Source: Kutzneria kofuensis (lineage in GTDB: Bacteria; Actinomycetota; Actinomycetes; Mycobacteriales; Pseudonocardiaceae). From it: 64,000 bases of DNA. Both the position numbers and the translations under genes were made by a program. The stretch covers positions 248,001-312,000 of the forward strand of contig NZ_JACHIR010000002.1 of assembly GCF_014203355.1 (NCBI RefSeq). The letters are read 5' to 3'. How positions within the stretch are numbered: the stretch's first letter is position 1; each line of letters opens with the position of its first letter. Shown here in pieces: positions 1 to 8,721 of the stretch. Under the pieces are notes generated by a model. That model was given only the letters and a program-made list of their open reading frames with translations. It had not been told where the DNA came from and did no database searches.

Positions 1-210
1 CCAGCTGGTCGACCACGGCCGCCCCCAGCGCTGCCCCACGGCGAACGGCTCGTACTCGGCGGCCAGCGCCTCGGCCACCGGCACCGGCTCGTCGGGGACG
101 TGCCACGCGGTCAGCGTCAACGGGATCCTCGGGCCGTGGACGGCGGGCCGGATGCGCTGCTCCAGGACGCGGTCGAGACGCGCCTCGACCTGCTTGCGGT
201 CGTCAAACAC
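1..210 (-). CDS. GH38 alpha-mannosidase, N-terminal part (runs off the left edge)
   Basis: Only the first 70 codons are visible, starting at the GTG at 210-208 and reading open to base 1. The peptide has the actinobacterial GH38 N-terminal pattern: a leader with RLDRVLEQRIRPAVHG, then TAWHVPDEPVP and FAVGQRWGRPWSTSW, the segment just before the catalytic domain. GH38 enzymes release alpha-mannose from glycans. The catalytic residues lie outside the window. Its start overlaps the last 8 bases of the GH4 gene, so the two are translationally coupled in a leftward operon headed by the DeoR regulator. No signal peptide is present, so action inside the cell on imported oligosaccharide is likely. 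Confidence 0.75.
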   Translation of the reverse strand, partial: MFDDRKQVEARLDRVLEQRIRPAVHGPRIPLTLTAWHVPDEPVPVAEALAAEYEPFAVGQRWGRPWSTSW

Positions 211-1555
211 GGGGTTCCTTCAGGTAGTCCAGGCCCGGGAGGTCGGCGAGGTAGCCGTCGAACAGCCGCCGCGCGACGGCGACGGAGTCGACCAGCGGGT
301 GCAGGGCGAAGGCCCGCAGCGCGGCCGCCCGGTCGCCGGTGGTGGCGGCGCGGATGACGTCCCGCTCCACGGCCTTCACGGCGGTGACCAGGCCGACGGC
401 GTGACCGGCCAGCGGCTCGCCGATGATCGGCCGGGCGCCGTTGGCGTCCACATGGCAGTTCGTCTCCACGACCGCCTCGTCGTCGAGCGGCTTCAACGCT
501 CCTCGGCCGCGGACGTTGAGGATCAGCGTCGTTCGCTCGTCCAGCGCGATGGCCCGCATCAGGGCCAGCGCGACCTTCTCGTAGCCGCCGGAATCCAGAT
601 CGCACGAGTTGCGCTCGCCGGCGTCCACCGCCTCGCGGTTCTCCGCCATGTACGTGACCTCGCGCTCCAGCCGGGTGGCGTCCCAGGTGGCGAACGGCGG
701 CGTGCCGGGGGCCTCCATCCGCTCGTAGAACCGGGACTGCTGGTCGAGGAGGAACGCGCCACGCGTCTTCTCGGCGCTGCGAGCCCCGGCCACCGCCTCG
801 CGGTTGAAGTAGTAGTAGTGCAGGTACTCGTTGGGCAGCGAGCCCAGCGTGCGCAGCCAGTCCGCGCCGAAGAGCTTGCCCTCCTCGAACGACGTCAGCG
901 CGGACTCGTCGTCGAGCAGCCTCGGCAGCACGTCAACGCCGTCGACCCGGATCGCCCGCAGCCAGCCCAGGTGGTTGAGGCCGGCGTAGTCGAACCAGGC
1001 CCGCCCGGGGTCGACGCCCAGCGCCTGGGCGGCCCGGCGGCCGAGGCCGACCGGTGAGTCGCAGATGCCGATGACCCGGTCGCCCAGGTGCGCGGCCATC
1101 GCCTCGGTGACCATGCCGGCCGGGTTGGTGAAGTTGATGACCCAGGCGTCCGGGGCCAGCCGGGCGATCCGCCGGGCGATGTCCACCGCCACCGGGATCG
1201 TGCGCAGGCCGTACGCGATGCCCCCGGCGCCGACCGTCTCCTGCCCCAGCACCCCCAGTTCCAGCGCCACCCGCTCGTCGGTGGCCCGACCGGCCAGGCC
1301 GCCGACGCGAATCGCCGAGAAGACGAAGTCCGCGCCGGTCACCGCCTCGTCCAGATCGGTCGTCACGTCCACGGCCGGCGCGTCGTCGTACCCCGCCGCC
1401 TGCTCGCGCAGCACCTTGACGATGGCGTCCAGCCGGCGCGGATCCAGGTCGTGCAGGGTCACGTGGGTGACCCGCCCCTTGCCCCGGTCCGCCAGCAGCG
1501 CCCGGTAGACGAGGGGGACACGGAAGCCACCCCCGCCGAGGATCGTCAGCCTCAT
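203..1555 (-). CDS. GH4 family NAD/Mn-dependent glycosidase
   Basis: The 450-residue protein has the usual GH4 length. The N-terminus carries the Rossmann glycine motif LGGGGFRVP. Mid-protein GICDSP (C165) and GLNHLGW (H195) supply the Cys/His pair that binds Mn in this family, and INFTNPAG is the substrate/NAD loop. GH4 enzymes cleave glycosides by a redox elimination mechanism; members act on 6-phospho-beta-glucosides, alpha-glucosides, alpha-galactosides or galacturonides, and the specificity cannot be read here. The start is the ATG at 1555, which overlaps the DeoR stop as ATGA; upstream in-frame codons lie inside deoR and are not used. No PTS genes are seen, so a non-phosphorylated substrate imported by ABC transport is a reasonable inference. 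Confidence 0.85.
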   Translation of the reverse strand: MRLTILGGGGFRVPLVYRALLADRGKGRVTHVTLHDLDPRRLDAIVKVLREQAAGYDDAPAVDVTTDLDEAVTGADFVFSAIRVGGLAGRATDERVALELGVLGQETVGAGGIAYGLRTIPVAVDIARRIARLAPDAWVINFTNPAGMVTEAMAAHLGDRVIGICDSPVGLGRRAAQALGVDPGRAWFDYAGLNHLGWLRAIRVDGVDVLPRLLDDESALTSFEEGKLFGADWLRTLGSLPNEYLHYYYFNREAVAGARSAEKTRGAFLLDQQSRFYERMEAPGTPPFATWDATRLEREVTYMAENREAVDAGERNSCDLDSGGYEKVALALMRAIALDERTTLILNVRGRGALKPLDDEAVVETNCHVDANGARPIIGEPLAGHAVGLVTAVKAVERDVIRAATTGDRAAALRAFALHPLVDSVAVARRLFDGYLADLPGLDYLKEPRV

Positions 1556-2340
1556 ACCTCCACGACCTCCACCCCAGCCTCGCGCAGCGCGTCCCGGGTG
1601 GCCGCGTCCGCGGGCCCGTTCGTCACCACGACGTCGAGATCCTCCGGCCCGCACACGCGGGCCATGCCGGTGCCGGGGAACTTCCCGGCGTCGGCGGCCA
1701 GCACCACCTTCTCGGCGGCGGCGATCATCGCGCGCTTCACCGGCACCTCGACTGCGGTCGTGTCGAGCACGTGGCCGTCCGGGCGGATTCCGCTCGTGCC
1801 GAGGAAGAGCACGTCGGCGTGCACCTGGCGCAGGTTGTCCTCGGTGAGGAAGCCGACCAGCGAGCGGTAGTCGCGGCGGACCACCCCGCCGAGCAGGATC
1901 AGCTGGATGTCCTTGTCCTCCACCAACTCCTCGTAGACGGCGAGGTTGCTGGTGATGACGGTGAGCGAGCGGCCGCGCAGGTGCCGAGCGATCCGGTGCG
2001 CGGTGGTGCCGATGTCCAGCAGCGCGGTCTGGCCGTCCCGCACCATCGACGCGCAGTGCGCCGCGACGGCGTCCTTGGCCTCCACCCGCACGCCGGCGAC
2101 GTCCGCGAACGGATCGTCGTGGCCGTTCACCGGGACCGCGCCGCCGAACACCCGCCGCAGCAGGCCCTCGTCCTCCAGCTGCAGCAGGTCACGGCGGATC
2201 GTCGCCTGGCTGGTGTCGAGCAGCTCGGCCAGCGCGGTGACCGTGCTGGGGCCGTCCGAGCGCAGTGCGCGCAGGATCAGCTCGTGTCGTCGGGCGGGAA
2301 GCACAGCCGAACCGTACTCTGCAAACTCGCTCAAAGTCAC
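1552..2340 (-). CDS. DeoR/GlpR-family transcriptional repressor
   Basis: A 262-residue regulator with an N-terminal winged helix (LPARRHELILRAL, then TALAELLDTSQATIRRDLLQLEDEGLLRRVFGGA) and a C-terminal sugar-phosphate sensor domain of the DeoR type (ALLDIGTTAHRIARHL, ITSNLAVYEEL, LLGGVVRR, LFLGTSGI). Such proteins usually release DNA when a phosphorylated sugar accumulates, which fits the divergent PfkB kinase. It heads the leftward operon regulator, GH4, GH38 and lies 70 bp from the rightward kinase-transporter operon, so it probably controls both. The GTG at 2340 is preferred; a GTG at 2364 is also in frame. Neither has a strong ribosome-binding site. Confidence 0.85.
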   Translation of the reverse strand: MTLSEFAEYGSAVLPARRHELILRALRSDGPSTVTALAELLDTSQATIRRDLLQLEDEGLLRRVFGGAVPVNGHDDPFADVAGVRVEAKDAVAAHCASMVRDGQTALLDIGTTAHRIARHLRGRSLTVITSNLAVYEELVEDKDIQLILLGGVVRRDYRSLVGFLTEDNLRQVHADVLFLGTSGIRPDGHVLDTTAVEVPVKRAMIAAAEKVVLAADAGKFPGTGMARVCGPEDLDVVVTNGPADAATRDALREAGVEVVEV

Positions 2341-2410
2341 GCACCTATTGCCATTCTCGTGCACGCGGTGCAGTCTCTAGCTCAACTTCGAGCGGACAGA
2401 AGGTTGCGGA
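2341..2410. promoter_or_regulatory. Divergent promoter region between deoR-type gene and sugar kinase
   Basis: These 70 bases separate the two starts and must hold both promoters and the repressor site. I see no clean inverted repeat. The only AT-leaning part is around 2341-2360 and 2385-2400. The kinase GTG has a GAAGG-like ribosome site about 8 bases upstream. Confidence 0.4.
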
Positions 2411-3421
2411 GTGGCAACACCAGCGGCGGTCCCCGACGTGTTCCTGTCGGGCCTGCTCTTCTACGACATCGGATTCGCCTGCCTGCCCGCCGCACCGGCC
2501 GCCGGCACCGAGGTCTGGGCCCGGGAGCGCGGCACGAGTCCCGGGGGCATCGCCAACTTCGCCGTCGCGCTGAGCCGCCTCGGCCTGCGCACCGCGCTGG
2601 CCGCCGCCATCGGCGACGACGTCACCGGCGACATGTGCCGGCGGGAACTGACCGCCGAGGGCATCGACCTGTCGCTGTCCCGCCGGCTCCCCGACTGGCC
2701 GATGCCGCTGACCGTCGCCATGGCGTACGACGGCGACCGCGCGCTGATCACCCACGGCTCCGCGCCGCCGGTCACCGCCGACGACCTCATCGGCACCCCG
2801 CCGACCGCCCGCGCGGCCGTCGCCCACCTCTGCCCCGAGCCGCAGGCGTGGATCGGCAAGGCCGCCGCCCAGGGCACGCTGCTGTTCGCCGACGCCGGCT
2901 GGGCGGAGGCGTCACACCACCGCGAGGCGATCCTGGCCCAGTTGCCCGACTGCCACGCGTTCCTGCCCAACGACCGCGAGGCGATGGCCTACACCCGTAC
3001 CGACTCCCCCACCGCCGCGCTGGCCGCGCTGGCCGAGCTGGTGCCGCTCGCCGTCGTCACGTGCGGCGCCGACGGCGCACTCGGCATCGACGCCACCACC
3101 GGCGAAACCGCCACCGTGCCCGGCATCGCGGTCGACGCGGTGGACACCACCGGCGCCGGGGACGTCTTCGGCGCGGCCCTGGTCTTCGCCACGCTGGCCG
3201 GGCTGCCGCTGGCCGACCGGCTGCGCTTCGCCGCCCTCGTCGCCGCGCTCTCCGTGCGGCGCATCGGCGGTGCCGCCTCCGCCCCGCACTGGTCCGATGT
3301 GGACAGCTGGCGGCGCGACAATCCCCGACCCGACTACGTCTTCCTCGACGACCTCCAGGCACGAGTAGGAGCGAGCCCATGGAACTCTCCCGCAGACGAT
3401 TCCTCCAGGCATCCGCGCTGA
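2411..3421 (+). CDS. PfkB-family carbohydrate kinase
   Basis: A 336-residue ribokinase-fold sugar kinase. N-terminal GLLFYDIGF and the substrate loop GGIANFAVALSRLG are followed by the C-terminal PfkB signature DTTGAGDVFGAALVF, whose GAGD aspartate is the catalytic base. The partner sugar is unknown; given the fucosidase and mannosidase nearby, a monosaccharide from the imported glycan is likely. It is first in the rightward operon and its last 43 bases overlap the substrate-binding-protein gene in another frame, an unusually long overlap. The phosphorylated product is a plausible inducer for the divergent DeoR protein. Confidence 0.85.
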   Translation: MATPAAVPDVFLSGLLFYDIGFACLPAAPAAGTEVWARERGTSPGGIANFAVALSRLGLRTALAAAIGDDVTGDMCRRELTAEGIDLSLSRRLPDWPMPLTVAMAYDGDRALITHGSAPPVTADDLIGTPPTARAAVAHLCPEPQAWIGKAAAQGTLLFADAGWAEASHHREAILAQLPDCHAFLPNDREAMAYTRTDSPTAALAALAELVPLAVVTCGADGALGIDATTGETATVPGIAVDAVDTTGAGDVFGAALVFATLAGLPLADRLRFAALVAALSVRRIGGAASAPHWSDVDSWRRDNPRPDYVFLDDLQARVGASPWNSPADDSSRHPR

Positions 3422-4656
3422 CCGCCGCCGCGGCCGGATTCACCGCCGCCTGCGGCAGTTCCGGTTCCACCAGCGCCCACGGCAAGGACCTGACCCTCTG
3501 GTACTGGGGCGGCGGGCTCAGCGACAAGGTGGTGGGCGACGCCAAGACCCACTTCGCCGCCGACATCACGCTCACCGCCAGCTCCATCGGCGGTGACTTC
3601 AAGCAGAAGCTGGTCACGACGCTGGCCGCCGGCGGCTCGTCGGTGCCCGACATCACCGGGATCAAGGGCGAGGACATGGCCTCGTTCATCCCCAGCGCCA
3701 GCAAGTTCCTCGACCTCAACGAACTGGGCTTCAAAGACATCGCCTCGCAGTACCTGGCCTGGAAGACCAAGCGCGCGCAGACCCCGGACGGCAAGCAGCT
3801 CGGCTTCCCGATCGACATCGGCCCCACCGGCATGTACTACCGGGTGGACCTGTTCGAGCAGGCCGGGCTGCCGACCGACCCGGCCCAGGTGGCCGCGCAG
3901 GTCAAGACCTGGGACGACTTCTGGGCCGCCGGCGCCCAGCTGCACCGGGCGGTGCCCAAGTCCTTCCCGGTGCGCAACCTGCCCGAGCTGTTCAGCATCG
4001 TCATCAACCAGGGCACCAAGCGCTTCGTCGACGAGAACAACCACTTCATCGGCGACCAGGACCACATCCGCAATGCCTGGAACACCGCCGTGAAGAGCCA
4101 GACCTCGGGCCTGAACGGCAAGGTGGACGACAACAGCTGGAACGCGGCCATCGCCACCGGCACCCTCGGCGTCGAGCTCGGCGCCGCCTGGCACGCGCTG
4201 GACATCGAGCAGGCCGCCCCGGACCTCAAGGGCAAGTGGCGGGTCGCGCCGATGCCGGGCGGGCCGGCCAACGACGGCGGCTCGTTCCTGGCGCTGCCCC
4301 GGCAGTGCCGCAACCCCGAGCAGGCGTTCAAGATCATCAGCTGGATCCTCGACCCGGAGAACGACGCCCGCGGCTTCACCGACGCGGCGCTGTTCCCCGC
4401 CGCCCCGGCCGCGTACAAGCTGCCGGCGATGACCACCGGCGACCCGTACTTCGGCGGCCAGAAGACCATCGACGTGTTCGGCCCCGCCGCCGAGGCCATC
4501 CCGATCAGCTACGAGGCGCCGGCCGACGCGGCCGTGATGGCGCCGTACCGCACCGAGCTCGGCAACATCGAGAACAACGGCAAGTCGCCCGACGCCGCCT
4601 GGAATGACGCCGTCAGCCAGGCCAAGCAGATCGCCCAGCGGCAGGGGGTGAGCTGA
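3379..4656 (+). CDS. Sugar ABC transporter substrate-binding lipoprotein
   Basis: A 425-residue family-1 extracellular solute-binding protein. The N-terminus has a twin-arginine motif (SRRRFLQ) followed by a lipobox ending at C25 (TAAC), so it is likely exported folded and lipid-anchored. The mature protein shows the expected features: LTLWYWGGG start, SVPDITGIKGEDM hinge strand, GFPIDIGPTGMYYR and a C-terminal DAAWNDAVSQAKQ helix. The frame is open far upstream, but the ATG at 3379 gives the signal peptide and has a GGAGCGAG ribosome site. It delivers an oligosaccharide to the two permeases that follow. No ATP-binding gene is present, as usual in actinobacteria, where a shared MsiK-type ATPase serves many importers. 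Confidence 0.9.
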   Translation: MELSRRRFLQASALTAAAAGFTAACGSSGSTSAHGKDLTLWYWGGGLSDKVVGDAKTHFAADITLTASSIGGDFKQKLVTTLAAGGSSVPDITGIKGEDMASFIPSASKFLDLNELGFKDIASQYLAWKTKRAQTPDGKQLGFPIDIGPTGMYYRVDLFEQAGLPTDPAQVAAQVKTWDDFWAAGAQLHRAVPKSFPVRNLPELFSIVINQGTKRFVDENNHFIGDQDHIRNAWNTAVKSQTSGLNGKVDDNSWNAAIATGTLGVELGAAWHALDIEQAAPDLKGKWRVAPMPGGPANDGGSFLALPRQCRNPEQAFKIISWILDPENDARGFTDAALFPAAPAAYKLPAMTTGDPYFGGQKTIDVFGPAAEAIPISYEAPADAAVMAPYRTELGNIENNGKSPDAAWNDAVSQAKQIAQRQGVS

Positions 4657-4658
4657 GG

Positions 4659-5633
4659 GTGGCGTCTGTGCCCGCCACCCGGTCGCGGCCGGCGCGCTTC
4701 CGGCCGCGGCGGACGCCTGTCCCGTCCGCCCGGCCGCCGCGCCGCGGGGTGTTGTCGTACTGGCGGCAGTACCTGGCGATCTCGCCGTTCTACCTGGTGT
4801 TCGCGGTGTTCTCGCTGTTCCCGGTGTTCTTCTCGCTGTTCCTGGCCTTCCAGCGCTGGGACGGCCTGAGCGACATGACGTTCGTCGGGCTGCAGCAGTT
4901 CCAGTTCCTGGTCAAGGACCCGGTGTTCTGGCAGTCCGTCGGCAACACGCTGGTGATCTGGGTGCTGTCCACCGTGCCGACGCTGTTCGGCGCGCTGGTG
5001 CTGGCCGCGCTGGTGCATTCGGTGCGGCGGTTCAAGGGCTTCTACCGGATCGCGCTGTTCGTGCCCAACGTGACGTCCATCGTGGCGGTGTCCATCTTCT
5101 TCGCGGCCGTGTTCAGCAACAACTTCGGTCTGGTCAACGCGATCCTGGGCCTGGTCGGCATCGGGCCGATCGCCTGGCTGACCAACCCGTGGCTGATCAA
5201 GGTGGTCATCGCCCTGCTGATGACCTGGATGTGGACCGGCTACAACATGATCATCTACCTGGCGGGGCTGCAGGCGATCCCGCCGGAGGTGCACGAGGCG
5301 GCCCGGATCGACGGCGCCGGACCGGTGCGCGCCTTCTTCGGCATCACGCTGCCGATGCTGCGGCCGATCATCCTGTTCACCGTGGTGATCTCCACCATCA
5401 ACGGCCTGCAGAGCTTCAGCGAACCCCAGGTCCTGTTCGGCACCAACGCCGCCAACGCCAGTCTCGGCGGCCCGGGCCAGGCCGGCCTGACCACGCTGCT
5501 GTACTTCTACCAGGAAGCGTTCATGAACAACGACTACGGCTACGGGGCCGCGATCGTGTGGGCGTTCTTCCTGCTGATCATCGTGCTGGTCGTGGTCAAC
5601 TGGCGGCTGGTGCAACGCGGGAGGAAGGAATGA
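4659..5633 (+). CDS. Sugar ABC transporter permease (MalF type)
   Basis: A 324-residue inner-membrane permease with a basic, proline-rich cytoplasmic N-terminus (about 40 residues) and about six membrane spans beginning at YLAISPFYLVFAVFSLFPVFF. The EAA loop that docks the ATPase reads HEAARIDGAGPVRAFFGITLP. The start is a GTG two bases after the binding-protein stop, with GGGGGTGAG as ribosome site. It overlaps the second permease by ATGA. It forms the translocation heterodimer with that gene product. Confidence 0.9.
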   Translation: MASVPATRSRPARFRPRRTPVPSARPPRRGVLSYWRQYLAISPFYLVFAVFSLFPVFFSLFLAFQRWDGLSDMTFVGLQQFQFLVKDPVFWQSVGNTLVIWVLSTVPTLFGALVLAALVHSVRRFKGFYRIALFVPNVTSIVAVSIFFAAVFSNNFGLVNAILGLVGIGPIAWLTNPWLIKVVIALLMTWMWTGYNMIIYLAGLQAIPPEVHEAARIDGAGPVRAFFGITLPMLRPIILFTVVISTINGLQSFSEPQVLFGTNAANASLGGPGQAGLTTLLYFYQEAFMNNDYGYGAAIVWAFFLLIIVLVVVNWRLVQRGRKE

Positions 5634-6454
5634 CCCGGCGCTGGGGCGGCATCGGCGCGCACGTCGTCCTGGTGGCGGCCGTGCTGATCTCCGTGTTCCC
5701 GTTCGTGTGGACGGTCGTGATGGCGACCAACACCACCACCGACATCTACCACAGCCCGCCCAAGTTCACCCCGGGCTCGCACCTGCTGGAGAACGTCGGC
5801 AACGTGCTGGCCGACATCGACTTCTTCGGGTCGATGCTGAACACGCTGATCGTCGCGACCGTCACCACCGCGCTGGTGGTGTTCATCGACTCGTTGGCCG
5901 CCTTCGCCTTCGCCAAGTTCGACTTCCCCGGCCGACGGGTCCTGTTCGGACTGCTGCTGGTGTTCATGATGCTGCCGCTGCAGCTCGGCACGCTGCCGCA
6001 GTTCATCATCATGTCCCAGATCGGCTGGGTCGGGACGCTGCAGGCGCTGGTGCCGCCCGCGCTGGCCAACGCCTTCGGCATCTTCTGGATGCGGCAGTAC
6101 ATCAGCGGCGGCGTGCCCGACGAGCTGCTCGACGCGGCCCGCATCGACGGCTGCGGCTTCTTCCGCCAGTACTGGAACGTCGCCGTCCCGTTGATGCGGC
6201 CGGCGCTGTCGTTCCTGTCCATCTACGCCTTCGTCAACTCCTGGAACGACTACATCTGGCCGTTGATCGTGCTGACCGACCCGAGCCGGCTGACCCTGCA
6301 GGTCGCCCTCGCGCAGCTCAACGTCGGCCACAACACCGACTACAGCATGGTGATGGCCGGCGTGCTGCTGGCGACGGTGCCGATGGTGGCGGTGTTCGCG
6401 CTGTTCGCTCGCGGCTTCATCGCCGGCGCGACCGAGGGGGCGCTGCGCGGGTGA
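5630..6454 (+). CDS. Sugar ABC transporter permease (MalG type)
   Basis: A 274-residue permease with about six membrane spans and the EAA-loop motif LLDAARIDGCGFFRQYWNVAVPL. The ATG at 5630 overlaps the previous stop and follows GAGGAAGG. Its own stop overlaps the GTG of the fucosidase (GTGA), so importer and glycosidase are translationally coupled. That coupling strongly suggests that the imported sugar is the substrate of the fucosidase. Confidence 0.9.
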   Translation: MTRRWGGIGAHVVLVAAVLISVFPFVWTVVMATNTTTDIYHSPPKFTPGSHLLENVGNVLADIDFFGSMLNTLIVATVTTALVVFIDSLAAFAFAKFDFPGRRVLFGLLLVFMMLPLQLGTLPQFIIMSQIGWVGTLQALVPPALANAFGIFWMRQYISGGVPDELLDAARIDGCGFFRQYWNVAVPLMRPALSFLSIYAFVNSWNDYIWPLIVLTDPSRLTLQVALAQLNVGHNTDYSMVMAGVLLATVPMVAVFALFARGFIAGATEGALRG

Positions 6455-7755
6455 ACTGGTTCCAGGAGGCCAAGTTCGGCATCTTCGTGCACTGGGGCGC
6501 CTACTCGGTGCCGGCGTGGGCGGAGCCGATCGGCGAGCTGGGGACGTTCCCCTCGGACGTGTGGTTCACCCGCAACCCGTATGCCGAGTGGTACTGGAAC
6601 ACCAGTCAGATCCCCGGCAGCGCCGCGGCCGAGCACCACCGCACCCATCATGGCGGCCGGCCGTACGACGGCTTCCTCGACCAGTGGCGGGCGGAGCGCT
6701 TCGACCCTTCCGACTGGGCCTCGTTGTTCGCCCGCGCCGGCGCTCGCTATCTCGTGCCGACCACCAAGCACCACGACGGGATCACGCTCTGGGATGCCCC
6801 CGGCACCGGCACCCGCAACACCGTGCACCGCGGGCCTCGCCGTGATCTCGTCGCCGACCTCGCCCGCGCCGCCCGCGCACACGGCCTGCGTTTCGGCGTC
6901 TACTACTCCGGCGGCATCGACTGGCACGCCGGCCGGCGGGCCGTCATCCGGCACGAGGACGAGATCGACGATCACGGCCGGGCCAACGAGGCCGCCTACG
7001 CCGCGTACGCGCTGCGCCAGGTTCGGGACCTGATCCTGCGCTACCGGCCCGACGTGCTGTGGAACGACATCGGCTGGCCCGACCTCGGCCTGGCCGACCT
7101 TCCCGCGCTGTTCGCCGAGTACCGCGCGGCCGTGCCCGAGGGCGTGGTCAACGACCGCTGGGACGGGACGCATTCGCGCCGACCGTCGGTCCGACCCGAC
7201 TTCCGGACCAGCGAGTACCAGGCCAACCGCCAGAACGAGGCCGACGGCCCGTGGGAGAACTGCCGCGGCGTCGGCTATTCCTTCGGCTGGAACCGTGCCG
7301 AGGGGCCGGAGCACTCCCTCTCCCCGGCCGGCGCGATCCGGCTGCTGGCCGATGTCGTCTCGCGGGGCGGCAACCTCCTGCTGAACATCGGTCCCCGCGC
7401 GGACGGCACCCTCCCGGAGACGCAGCGTTCCGTGTTGGAGGGCATGGCCGAATGGATGGCCGTCAACTCCCCGGCCATCCACGGCACCCGCCCGCTGGAC
7501 GACGCGTCGCCCGGGGACACGCCGTGGCTCCGGTGGACGCGCAGCGGCGGTCACGCGTACGCGATGCTCGCCGATGTCCGTGGCGAGGCAACGCTTTCCC
7601 ACCGCTCGGGTCTGGTGAACCCGGTCCGGCTCGACGGCGGTCGCATCGCGGCTCGGGCCGTTCCCGAGGGAACGGCAGTCGATGTCGGCGAGGTCGGCGC
7701 AACGCCCGTCGTCCTCCGCTTCGACGTGACGGGCCTTCCCGCACATCCGCGGTAG
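6451..7755 (+). CDS. GH29 alpha-L-fucosidase, cytoplasmic
   Basis: A 434-residue glycoside hydrolase family 29 enzyme that removes alpha-L-fucose with retention. It opens directly in the catalytic barrel (NWFQEAKFGIFVHWGAYSVPAW), then ARYLVPTTKHHDGITLWDAPGT and, for the nucleophile strand, RPDVLWNDIGWPD, where the Asp of WND is the expected nucleophile. GGNLLLNIGPRADG near residue 310 is also diagnostic. There is no signal peptide, so it works inside the cell on transported oligosaccharide. The GTG at 6451 overlaps the permease stop. The C-terminal sandwich domain is short. The gene ends the operon. Confidence 0.88.
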   Translation: MNWFQEAKFGIFVHWGAYSVPAWAEPIGELGTFPSDVWFTRNPYAEWYWNTSQIPGSAAAEHHRTHHGGRPYDGFLDQWRAERFDPSDWASLFARAGARYLVPTTKHHDGITLWDAPGTGTRNTVHRGPRRDLVADLARAARAHGLRFGVYYSGGIDWHAGRRAVIRHEDEIDDHGRANEAAYAAYALRQVRDLILRYRPDVLWNDIGWPDLGLADLPALFAEYRAAVPEGVVNDRWDGTHSRRPSVRPDFRTSEYQANRQNEADGPWENCRGVGYSFGWNRAEGPEHSLSPAGAIRLLADVVSRGGNLLLNIGPRADGTLPETQRSVLEGMAEWMAVNSPAIHGTRPLDDASPGDTPWLRWTRSGGHAYAMLADVRGEATLSHRSGLVNPVRLDGGRIAARAVPEGTAVDVGEVGATPVVLRFDVTGLPAHPR

Positions 7756-7793
7756 GACCGACGCCCGGCACGCACCGGACGGGACATCAGTCC

Positions 7794-8603
7794 TCAGGTC
7801 TTGACGGCGACACCCGCGTACAGCCCGTCCTCCTCCGGATCGACGGCCGCCGCCGTGGAATCGTCCGGACGCCATCCCGACGTCGTGACGAGGCCGGGCG
7901 CGACCAGGGCGAAGTCGCCGAACAGTTCGAGCACCCGCGCCCGCGTCCGCGGGAAGACGTTGTTCTGCGTGCTCCTCATCGTCTCGACGATCGCGTCGCC
8001 GTGCAGGCCGGCGAAGTCGTCGGTCAGATGCGAGAGCGCGAGGTGGCTGCCCGGCGCGACGGCGTCGCGGTAGCGGGCGAACACCCCGACCGGGTCGGTG
8101 GCGGGCGGCAGGTAGTGCCCGATCGTGACCGCCAGCAGACCGACCGGCCGAGAGAAGTCGATCAGCCTGCGGGTCCCGTCGGCGGCCAGCACCTCGTCGG
8201 GCCGGGTCACGTCCCGCTGCACGACGGCGGCGTTCTCGTTGCCGGCGAGCAGGAGCTCGCTGTGCGCGACGGCGATGCCCTCGTAGTCCACGTAGACCAC
8301 CCGCGAGCCGGGCGCGGCCTGCTGGGCGATCTCGTGCACGTTCCCGGCGGTCGGGATGCCGGAGCCGAGGTCGAGGAACTGGCGGATGCCGGCCGCCGCC
8401 ATGAACAGCACCGCGCGGCGCAGGAACGCCCGGTTGCGTCGGGCGATGTCGGCGACGTTGGGCTGCACGGCGAGCAGCTTGTCCGCCAGCTCGCGGTCCG
8501 GCCCGAAGTTGTGACTGCCGCCGAGCAGGTAGTCGTAGATCCGCGCCGCGCTCGGCACGTCCGGGTCGACCTCGGCCGGCGTCCAGCTGGTCATGTCCGA
8601 CAT
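7794..8603 (-). CDS. SAM-dependent methyltransferase of the PF04672 (DUF574) family
   Basis: A 269-residue member of an actinobacteria-specific methyltransferase family. The diagnostic N-terminal segment is ARIYDYLLGGSHNFGPDRE, followed by the SAM-binding loop FLDLGSGIPTAGN and the acidic strand VVYVDYEG. Substrates in this family are mostly unknown; many copies occur per genome near regulators. The ATG at 8603 is chosen because it follows GGGGGAGAAGC; the frame extends upstream to 8657 without a ribosome site. It is transcribed away from the nSTAND1-WD40 gene across 118 bp. Confidence 0.85.
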   Translation of the reverse strand: MSDMTSWTPAEVDPDVPSAARIYDYLLGGSHNFGPDRELADKLLAVQPNVADIARRNRAFLRRAVLFMAAAGIRQFLDLGSGIPTAGNVHEIAQQAAPGSRVVYVDYEGIAVAHSELLLAGNENAAVVQRDVTRPDEVLAADGTRRLIDFSRPVGLLAVTIGHYLPPATDPVGVFARYRDAVAPGSHLALSHLTDDFAGLHGDAIVETMRSTQNNVFPRTRARVLELFGDFALVAPGLVTTSGWRPDDSTAAAVDPEEDGLYAGVAVKT

Positions 8604-8721
8604 GCTTCTCCCCCACCGCATTCCCCACTGTCTACCGCATCGCCGGGCTCGGGGCACTCGGCCCTTTCGCCCATACGGGCACGGCCGGCCTGGCTAGGAT
8701 GTGCCCGCTGGGGGTGAGGCT

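Noticed and set aside
1771-3378. Open frame upstream of the sugar-binding-protein start
   Set aside because: It runs antisense to deoR and out of frame through the kinase gene; Tat signal and ribosome site fix the true start at 3379.
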